DNA of 64,000 nt, taken from the NCBI RefSeq assembly GCF_017654505.1, contig NC_054553.1, positions 3,575,974 through 3,639,973 on the forward strand. Direction: 5' to 3'. Both the position numbers and the translations under genes were made by a program. The notes under the pieces are model-generated. The model made no database searches and was not told the DNA's origin. It saw nothing but the letters and a program-made list of their open reading frames with translations. The DNA is from Polyodon spathula. Lineage: Eukaryota; Chordata; Actinopteri; Acipenseriformes; Polyodontidae. Within the stretch, counting starts at the first letter, position 1. Each line of letters starts with the position of its first letter. This document shows positions 23,801 to 34,751 of this stretch, one piece after another.

Positions 23801-26800
23801 GCTCAACTCCTGCTGCAAGCTGCTATGAGGAATCGCACCTGCAGGCAAGCGTGCAAAGTATTGTGACAAGCAACAGACCTCCTACAGTGGTCGAAATCAC
23901 ACCACCCTGAAATGTCTAAAATGTTCTATGGCCACATTGCTCAATGATTACAATGTGGCCACAGAATGTGATGTTACAGGTGTAAGAAACAGGAGTCTGG
24001 GGCTATCTACTTGTAATATGAGGGGGTTTGAATGGAGGCCCTCCCACTCCGGATGGTGCATGGCCAATTGTGCGCCACCCCCTGAGAGCTCCCGCCCATG
24101 GTCGGCAGTGGAATAGCCTGGACTTGAACCAGTGATCTCCAGGTTCCAGGGCACAACCTGCACTCCATGCAGAGTGCCTTTGCCGACACACCACTTGGGA
24201 GCCCCCTTTGACTTTCCTTCTAATTTACGATTCTCTGTGTAAAGTCACTGATGAGTCATTCGCAGAACAAGTGATTTAGTGTTTTTCTTGAGTCTTCATT
24301 ACAATAAAAACGCACTGCCCTTTCTTCCTTTGGTCACATAAATCTTCATGCGGAACACATGTACAGGGTCTAATGCCTTTGTTATAGGTACGTAATTATT
24401 ACTCACACCCGACTGAAAACCAAGAAATCCGATATTAGTAAAGGCTGGCTTGCTGTCTTGCTGGTTTGCTGGTGCACAGAGTCTGGGATGGCGTCCAGGG
24501 TATCCAGCCACCCACATATTTCTCTTCCTATTACAATCACCCTGGACTGGAGCCCCGCCCCCGAGCCCCTCGACCTCTAGCCCCCAGGCCCCAGCCTCCC
24601 CGCCTCCCAAGGGCCTTCCACAGGATAACGAGCTTCTAATACACCCAGATACACACACTGCTCTGTCATGCATTATTAAAGACCATTCTGTCAGACGAAT
24701 TGTTAATAAGCTGTTGTTTTTACCAAATGAGAGACCCCAGTACTAACACACACTATTAGCACACTCAGACAAACTCTCTCACACACACGTGCTATTAACA
24801 GTCTTACAAACTCCCTCTCACACACACCCTTTCTACTTCCTAAAAGGAACGCAGTCTCCACGGAACAGCAAGTTTTTCCCAGATTAGAACAAGTCCTGTT
24901 TTCATCTAAATTGGGTTTCACTTTGATCAAATTGATGCGGACATGTTCACATCAGTCACTAGAGGTTGGCTCAGGGGGCGCTGTGTGTTATTACTTGTAT
25001 ATTTAGAAGAGGAGAGCAGGCTGTGTGAGTGTGCATTGGGCAAACTGTGACAGGCATCCCAAATCAGCAGGTAACGCAACTCCAGTTCGATCAGGAATAA
25101 GTAACACCAGTGGGTTTTTTTTTTCACTTTCTGAGTTTCTGAATTTGGATAAGAGCTTTCAGGATATGAGGCTTCAAAGATATTTGCAGTTCCCTGTGAC
25201 TGTCTCTTTGTCACGTATCTCTCTCTCTAGTGGAAATGATTTTGTGGTTTTTAGTTATTTTAACACAGCAGTGAAATAAAAAAAAACACTCTACACAATG
25301 CTCCCACCTGACAGACAGACCAGTCAATGCCTGTGTGGCTCTCATCATTCCCTGGCTGATATGAACTATTCACAATCAAGCCTTGACATATACCGGTAAA
25401 CGCAGTGTAGGGGGAGACTGTGCAACACTGTCATGAAAGGGGCAAACCAACCAGAACAACGGCACAATTTATGAAAGACTGTGCCGATGTCTTCTCTTCC
25501 ACTGCACGCAACACTGTTTTTTTGAAGTGGTAAAGTTTTTAAAAACACATCAAGCTCGATCACATCGTGCCTCAGGCGTGTGTCAGGAGATTCCAGGGCA
25601 GCGATGTGGAAATGCAAGGTGTTATTGTCAGTACAGAGTTTCATTTACGTATTGATTTTCACATGCAAGGCGCTTCATGGGAGGTGTTTGTGCCATGACT
25701 GCAATCTTCAATTGAAATAGGAGCTGCTGTAGAACATCGACACAGGGGCACAGCTTAATGAAGTCGTTTTTCAGGAGGGGAGTTTTCAGTGCAAGAAACA
25801 ACCCAGAAGAATAAATGGACTGCTCCTTCCTGCAGCTGGAGTCGAGTCATTCTAGTTTCAGAACAGTTGCAATAGTCTTATGCGTCCCTTCAGCCTGTGC
25901 CGACTAAAACAGGCAGCTGTTTGCGTTGTGTGCCTACCAATTATTAGGGTTTTTTCTTTTTCTTTATTTACTGTTTTTTTTTTCTTTCTATTAAGTGGGT
26001 TTGTCTTGTTTGCAAAAAAAGAAAACACAAAACCAACGCAAAAAAAGAAAAACCTATAAAATTATAAAATAATAATGCAAACATGTGGCTGGCTCTGTGC
26101 TGCAGTAACAGGTGATGTGAAAGCAGGCTCTTTATTTCCACTGGCTTTGCTGGAGGTTATTCCAAGCTGCTTTAAAAAACAAACAGCAAGTGCACTCCTC
26201 ATAAAAGAGCTGTTCCCAGAGTCCTGTCTTTATAAAATCATTAACCCTGACCCACACTGCCAGTCCGCTGGGAGTACTCCTCCCTCTGTCCAGGGCATAA
26301 AATACCTATCAATTAAATACTGCAAATCGACAGCCAAGGATGCTTCTTACTGAATTATCTCCTCCCTGCAAGATAGAAATTTCACCACCTCCACACGAAG
26401 TCAGCGTTTTATCTGAATGCATTAAAATTAATTCACATCTGTTACAGTGCACTGTGGCAACGATATGAGTCTGTGTGTGCGAGTGTGTGCGTACGTGCGT
26501 GTGCGTGCGATTTCAGGGTTCACCAGCCTGCTAACCGTCAATGTGATCTTCAGGAACTGAGCATTTCAAATTGGGTAGCTAACCGTGGATCCAAATGATT
26601 ACAAATAAATAAACAAAATGAATCCATAATAATACAAATGTACATCACTTATACAACGCTACACATACCCTACACACAAGGAAGGAACTTGAATTGCTAT
26701 TAAACCTCTCTGCACACGATGAGATCCATAGACAGCGTACAATAATAATAATAATAATAGCCTCTTCTCTGCATTGCAGGTGGAGCAGAGGGTGCAGATG

Positions 26801-29800
26801 CACATTGCTTGGCTCTCTCTCCAAGCCCCTGACCTCACCACCTCAGAGTCTAAAGCAGCCAATCAAACTCAGCCTCTCCATTCCCATGGCTCTGCCTACC
26901 TGCTACTTCAAGGCTGGCAAGCTTAAAACCCCAATAAGGAAGCTTCCTGTTTGTTGTGTTTTTTCTACCAAAAGAATATTCTTGCTTTTTTTATATACCC
27001 ATTAAAAAAATCATTTATCTGATGGAATTTTAAATGGAGGTCCTGCCTCTGCAGCCCTACAGTGACCCAACAGCGCAGAGCCAAAGGCTGGCTCTCTTAA
27101 AACAAGGGCAAACCCTCCAGAGAGGAAGGAAACAGTTCTGACGTTTATAACTAGAAAGAAACAGCTTGGAGCAAATAAATGAACTGCTCCTTCCTTCATT
27201 GGACTCATTTCATCTGGCTAGTTTTATTCTGGTACCGTTGGTTTTATTCCTCACTCAAAATGTGTCTTTGCTCAAACTCGAAAAAGAGGCAGGGCTTTGG
27301 ACGGATTTGAAAAGCCTTCAGTCTTCCAAATGCCCTTTCCAACTCGAGTCAAAGTTGCCACCCTGATCCTGATTGGCCATGCTTTTTGATATGCTTTACT
27401 AGAACGCTCTGTGCTTCACATTGTGTGCCTGTGCTGTATCATATGCTTTGTTTTCACTGCGGGGAGCTCCTCTCGGGGAGAGCCGGGGAGGCTCATAGGT
27501 AGCACTGTCCAGCCTGGATTGTATCTGAGAACGGGATGCTGTTAGAAACTTTACAGTGAAAACAAAGACAAAAGGAAAAGGAAAGAAATGCAGGCTGTTG
27601 ACAAACACTGCGGGCGAGGAACGAATCTGTGGGCAGCTTTGCTCCTGGGCTCCCCTAAAGCAGTTATGATTGATCTGCCCTCTAACAAGGCAGCGTGATG
27701 CTGAAAAGAGCGAGCGGAGAAACACAGTTCATAAACACACATCTCCACAGGCATCCACCACAGCCAGGGCTCCTCTGCTCTTTCTCATTTTTTTTAAAAA
27801 TTATATTTAGTGTGTCCAATTATTTCCGATTTTCTCCCAATTTGGAATGCATAATCGCTTTTCCCCTCACCGCAGCAATTCACCCCATGGCTCAGGAGAT
27901 CCGAAGGTTCAGTGCGCGTCCTCCGATCCCACGACCAAGCCAGCTTCCTTTTTGATCCAGGAACTGTCAGTGAGCGACTGACATCTGGAGGACAAAGGCC
28001 AGCCCTGCCAGTGTCTTCCTTTGAGCTCGCTAGGCGCCTGGTAAAGCGACGCTCCCTTCGGAGTCCCCAGCGAAGGCCAGCCCAGGACGTGAACCTGCGC
28101 TGTGTGACTCGCCCCTCGCACCACACGAGTCACTCGGGGACCCACCGTTTACTTTAACAGCATTATCTTGTGATAGAGAGTTTAAAGATCAAGATGTCCT
28201 GTAGCTCTCTCACAGGAATTGGTGACCTTATAAAAACGCCTCCACTAAGAACGATAGATGTTTTTGGATATCCTCCGCCCTGCCGGCCCCTGCAGCCCCT
28301 GTATTCTTCCAGCTATTTAAAAGTGGACCAGTGTGTGTGCAGAAAGTGCACAGGTAAACCTGTCCTCCCCATGTCTCTCTTACCTTGCCCAGGTATATTA
28401 TTATTATTGATCATTATTTATCCGTGGGGATGCAGAAGGAACAAACCCTTTTTTTGACACCACTCGCTTTCAGCTTGATGGTACACTAGGACAGTTTGTG
28501 ACAGATCTCTCTCTTTGCTTGCATTCCTTTTTACTTCTCACCTCGTTGTCCTCTCATCCCTTCTAAATATCTTTCTCTTCCTCAATTTGTCTTTCTCTCA
28601 TCCCTTGATTTTTCTCTCTATTCCAATCATTTATTTTCTTTCTACACCTATTCCTTCAATAGTCTCGCTCTATTTTTCCCCCTCTTTCAAGTCTCCGATT
28701 TACTCTCTATCTCTGCCCATTTTCCTCTTTCCCTATCTCACGTCTATCTTTCCCTTTCTCTCTGCCTCTCTCCTTTTTTCCCTCTCTATCCCAATCGTTC
28801 ATTCTTTCTTTCAACCCCTCTTCCTTGACTCTTTTTCCTGGTCCCTCCTTCCTCTATTTCTGTTTCTCTCTCTACAGAGAATTGGATGAAAGACATTTTC
28901 TATATTTAAACACCCCCACAGAGCCTACAACCTGTATGCCTTTTGCTTCACACAATTTAATAGATGGCTGCTTCAAAAGAAATCCTGTAAAACTCAAGGT
29001 GAAAGAACTACAGTAGCAATCCACATCTAGTCATCCTGGCTCTGTATCTGATAGAGAGAGAAAGAGAGAGATGCAGAGACAGAACTACAGTACTAATTCA
29101 TAGCCACTCACCCTGGCTTTGTTTCTGATACAGAGAGAGACGGTAATTATTCTGATGTGAGAACAGCAGCACGGCACTCAGAGCTGCTGAATATATCAGA
29201 GTGTCATGAGCTGAGACAGGACCAGTTAAACCACAGTGTTTAAGCAGACTCCCAGTACACTTCACTTGCAGAAACTCCCTTCCATCACACATGTATGTAC
29301 ATGTTATAGTTTAAACTCCATCTTCAGACTGGGAAACTTTGTAACCAATCAGAAGAAGCCATCACAAGGCTGTGTGTGTGCTGAATGAACATGCATCTAC
29401 GCTTCACCTGCATATTTTTGTCAACAGTTAAAAATGTTAAAATGTCCAACACATGTCTGTCAATGTCAAGCATAAAGAAAGACACCCAGTCCTGAACTCT
29501 CCGTCTGTTCCATTCAGCCAGTCAAGCACCCCAGCACTCACTGCTCATGCGTTCAAGGGGGAGCGTGCCCAGTGTCCTACCCTGGAAGAGCGCTGCGTTC
29601 TGGATGATGAGGAACTTGAGCTCGCTGCTGGAGGCCTGCATGCTGAGCTCCATGCTCTGCTTGGCTGCTGCCTGGTAGCGCTCCTCCATCTTGCGGGAGC
29701 AGCACGTGGGTCCTCTGGGGAGGCACACCTGCAGGTCCGACCCTGAAACCAGCAATCAGAGTGAGAACAGAGGCAGCACCCTGAGAGCATCTACCAGCCC

Positions 29801-32800
29801 ACCCTGGAACCAGCAATCAGAGTGAGAACAGAGGCAGCACCCTGAGAGCATCTACCAGCCCACCCTGGAACCAGCAGTCAGAGTGAGAACAAAGGCAGCA
29901 CCCTGAGAGCATCTACCAGCCCACCCTGGAACCAGCAATCAGAGTGAGAACAGAGGCAGCACCCTGAGAGCATCTACCAGTGGAAAAGAACAGTGGAAGC
30001 ATGGCAAAGCAAACAGCAGCTAAACATTGTAAAGCACAGAGAGGCAGGATAAAGCAGAACTGATCTTCGGTATTTTACTAATTCAACCGAATGCCGTGGA
30101 TTAGAGAACGAGGTTTTGTTAAGGACTGTAGATTCTTCTGCTAAACCCCATTCACCATACCCACAGTGGTGCACTGCCCATTTGCCTGTCTCAAAGTCCA
30201 TATTAAATTTTTATTTGCAGGATGTACCAAATAACAAAACCGAGCCTGCATTTGACCATGTAGCCGCGTTCCATGTTGCTATGACACATCACTCACCCTG
30301 CTAGCGATGCAAAGGTCATGTACCCAGAGAGATAACGGGATTCGCAGGAATCATTTGTGGCAGCAAATACAAGCCATTAAGCTGGATAATTAACTGACAA
30401 GAATGTCGCCATTAGATATAAATACATGTCACTGTAAACTGCAGAGAATCGATTCAACATGAGCCTAGAAGATGCTTTCTTGGCAAGATCAAGCCCAACA
30501 AAGCACCAAGGTTCAAGTCCTCAAACCCCCCTGACATGCTTGAATGCTACAAAATACAATCAGAAATGCAGAATTGTAAATGAAAATGCCAGCAAACTAA
30601 CAAAGAGCACTAAAAGGCAGCTTGTATTAAAAACACTAGTATTCCATTCCCATCTGTTATTTTTATCAGTATCTGTAGTGAGAAGAGACTGGGAGTACAA
30701 GAAAGCAAGGCTTTCGGAATAAAAACAAAAACACTTTGGTCCCTGACTGCAGTGGAAAAATGAACTTGTGTCAGACACCAGGAAATCATCCTAGCAATTA
30801 CACAGCGCAGTCAAGGCTAGAAACAGCCTCCTGCTGTTAGCGGAATGATTCAACAATATGTCCGGCTGCTCTAGGAGCCGAGCGGGGAACGAGAGCGTCT
30901 CCCAGTGTACCGACTGTCAGTTTAAATAATTAACCCGACAGGCAGAATCGACACACGGGCGATAGATGGTGGAGTAAACAACACTGTGGGATTTCCCAGG
31001 GCTGTCACATCTGTACAACAGTCATGAAGGATAAACTGCAGACCCCTGTGCTGTAGTGAATTTGTACCACGCTCCTAAACCCACTGATTAGTTATGAGAA
31101 CGCCTGCTCTGGGCGAGTGGGGTTCCATTTCAGCTCCTTGCCGTTATAAGAACGTACCCTGGCAAACGTACATGGTAATTTAGCAGCTTTCAAATGCTGA
31201 CCATTCTTTTTACCATGGTCTCTCTGCTTTTTAATATCACTTACCGTACCTCCCTGCGCTATACAATTACAAAAGTACAATTACGGTTGCAAGAAACATC
31301 CCAGTCTCGTTTTTTTTGTTATCCAGTACTTTTTAAGCCCGCTCTGAGGCCAGCAGCCTTTATACACTGAACCCCAGCCTGGGTCTGCTATGGCACAAGT
31401 TAAGGTCGAGGGGAACCCAAACGTGTCTCATCGTGAAAGCATGGCAAAGTGTAATAAAGCACTGCAAAGTGTTGTAAATGTTGTTATTGTAAATTAATGA
31501 GCATGGAAAACTAGGGGAACCCTAAGGGTAACCCTATGGTGGGGAAGAACTGCTTCATATAGTATAAACTCTAAACTGAGTTCAGCGTTCTGAGATCTTA
31601 AGATTGTGGCACATTAAGCTAAACGAGCAAAAGCCTTCCGGTTTCATTTCAGTTCTTTCGATTACTGCTGGATGGTGTTTTCAATCAGGCGGAGTGTTTT
31701 CAGGTTCTCCAGTATTGAGTTACAATCCCTGTGTGTACTTCACGAAGAACACTAACTGAAATAATTTTCATAATCAATATGCACAGAAAGGTAGACAGCC
31801 CCAGAACACTGCTGTACATCGTTTATTGTTAATCACCTCCCATATTCTCTGCACGTTGCCCATTGCGTTTAAACAGATAGCTTAATATCTGGAATCAATA
31901 CTACAGGGAGGAATGCATGAAAGAGAGAAGATGGGGCTAATTTCAGGTAATGGAAGAAAACAAGAAGTCGATATCATCATCTTAAAGGGAGAGGCAGAGA
32001 CTGAAAAACTAGCAACAGGAATCACTGGCTCTGATAAAGACTGACACTTTCATCTTCTTGTCTATCCACCTGCGATGACAGATGCATTTCATGAATGCTG
32101 CAGAAGAAAGAAAAGCACTCTGGGTAACTTGTTCACGGCTGCCCTGAAAAGAAAAAAAGCACAGCGATCTGGGGAAAAGGGTTTATTACCAGCTTCTCCA
32201 GCGAATGCAAGGTGGGAACCTGTTCTGTAAAACGGATTTTCACCTCATTCGACAACCAGATTATTAAAAAACTGAGATGAAAAAGGTGTGATGATCTGAT
32301 GAGGTTTTTGCATGCTGTCTTGCCCAAGAGAACAGACGTGAACCTATGATCTGATAGTGAGGGTAGTCTTGCACTGTGTTTAAGAACAGCCTTAAGATTG
32401 ATGGGTTATAAATACACTGTTGAAGGTACCTGTTGAAATTACACTGCCCTCCATTAAGAGCTTGCTATAAAAACAACAGCACCAGCAAGCAGCCCCTCTG
32501 TGATCCTGCCTCTCTTCAATCAAACAGTTAGACGAGGGAAACTGTCAGAAGATCATTGGATTTTTCTTTTCTTAATACGGTCACATTTCCAAAGCTGCTT
32601 TTGCCACCGGTAATTATTTTCTGGTATTCTGCCAGACTTATTTGCATCATAAACAGGCCTGATAATAAAGTGTGTTCCACTGAGCTGCCAGGCCCACAGC
32701 CCTCCCGCGTCTTCCAATGCATCAGGAGTGCAGACTTTACAACCCCCTCAAGATGCGAGCCCGCTTCAGCACACGCCTCGAAGCTCAATACTGCAGACTG

Positions 32801-34694
32801 ATCTCCGAGCAACGGTCCTGACCGAGAGGCACGGTTATGCATTTAGTTTTTTTTTTTCTAGAGCCCTTTAAAAGTTTATTATAGAAATTTAGCAAAAGTG
32901 CTTTTTTCCCGGGCTTATGCCAAAACCACACGGTTATCCTTTTTATAGAATTGCCTGTGAATCACCATGCCTTTACTGTGCTTCACACCACTTCCCAATC
33001 GTTCTTCTCTCACGGCCCCCCCAAAGTCATATATTGACTGAGGAGCCCACTCAAAAAACCAAGGAAATGTCAGTGTGTTCCAATCCCTGAGTTTTGTTTT
33101 TTAAAAGGCACATACTGTTAGCGCGGGGAATGAAGAATATACAGTAAATGCACAGTAGAGCTTAAGGCAGTTCTGCATTGAAAATGAATCCAAGCACCAA
33201 ACAGCAACGTTCATGCAAATTATTATTATTCTTTATTCCATTCTCTTTCTTCAAACAGTATCTCTGCACCAGTGCCCACAGCTCCACTCTCCTGTCCTCC
33301 ACAGTAAAGCACAGCTCCTGGCTATAGTTTTCTAGGCCTGGATATCTCAGATGTTGCTGAAGACAAGGACAGAGGACAGTTTGGAAAGGGAAAGCTTGCT
33401 ACTACTGTCACTATTTCTTCACAAGCACGCCCTCAAATTAAAAACGGATTTTACGAAGAAACCAGAACGAGAGGGACAAAGAGAAAGACGGACACACAAG
33501 GAGACTCTCCAGACAGAGAGACAGGGGAATAAGTAACTATAAGGAAGAGAGAGGGACAGAGAAGGAAGAGATTCAGAAGGGTCACGGAGAGACACGTTTG
33601 CACGGCGTGTACAGAACTGTGCTGAACCCCAGAGTCTGAAATCCAATCAGGGGGCTTGACAGGAGTGTTATCGTACCACCGATTCCCAGTTTCCAATTAC
33701 AGTTAAGAACGTCCAGATTCATTTGCCAGACACGGCTGAACCCAACTGCAAAACTGGTTCAAGAAGACAGCGCTACAGGAATGAATTGTGAAGCCACACG
33801 CTGTTCACTGAGACACTGAATGAAAACCCTCCAGCAGCACTGCACTGGTTACTGACTGGACAGGACTGGATCAAGTAGTGTTGTAACTGGCTTATATTGT
33901 GCTGAGCTTCATATAGAGGTTCTGCACACACACACACATTCTAACATGAAGGAGCAGAATGAAGCAGTGTGACTAATCAGAAGAGCACTCACTGTCTTAA
34001 CATGCCATCACAGTACATAGATTTCCACAGCATTATTTATGCAAAATAGCCAATTAAGTTTCCCATGCTTGACAGCTTGTTGAATTGAATAATGCACTCA
34101 ACTAGCTATATATATATAACTGATATTTCTTAACCATCATATTCCGGGCTGGTATTTTCTGACCCAACTGTTCTCATTAATGATCCAGATTTGAACATTT
34201 CCAACTTCCTTCAATGCAATGTGTTTCTGTTCATCTTTCAGCATTCTCAGCTCCTCCTAAGATTCTGATTCTAGCAGGAAGCTCAAAGGTAGAATCTGGT
34301 TAGAAATCTGAAGCAGGGGTCTATTGGAAACATTCTGCTTTCACTCTTCATCTGCTATTACAATAGAGCCAAGAGTAGTTCAGTAAAGGAGTGGTTATGG
34401 TTTCATGTGTGTTCAGTCTGCAGTATTAAATCCTCACAGACTCTACATTGCAGTTCTTTGTTTTCAGAGCCCTATTTAGAAACAAACGACACACGTTGCA
34501 GTACACAGACGTGCTCTTGAGAATGCCAACACAATAGACGTTGCAAATGTCCTTTTCTGAATGCCTACAAGGTTTTCACTCAAAACAAAAACTTTTTTGT
34601 TCCTCCCTTTGTTATAAATTTACTAAGAAACAACTCAAGTGCAAAGAGGAAATAAATAACGAGCTTCCGAGTTAGTTCATTAGTAATTCTTCGA

Positions 34695-34751
<57 letters not shown>

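Larger units (their letters stand above)
12359..29580. other. GPC3 intron 2 (17.2 kb)
   Basis: The largest intron in the window. I see no coding exon in it. It carries a palindromic MITE (13476-13648), a 29-bp minisatellite (14755-14870), CA, TA and TATC microsatellites, a MIR-like SINE (about 17975-18200), a 5S-derived SINE fragment (21992-22070), the inverted duplication 21264-21507 / 25055-25231, and two tRNA-SINE-like or composite repeats (24020-24205, 27800-28143). The segments 19300-19470 and 21700-21960 look like conserved non-coding candidates. Confidence 0.7.

Noticed and set aside
28515..28889. Hydrophobic 124-codon open frame that might suggest a membrane protein
   Set aside because: The region is a C/T-rich tract and the Phe/Leu/Ser/Pro composition follows directly from that.
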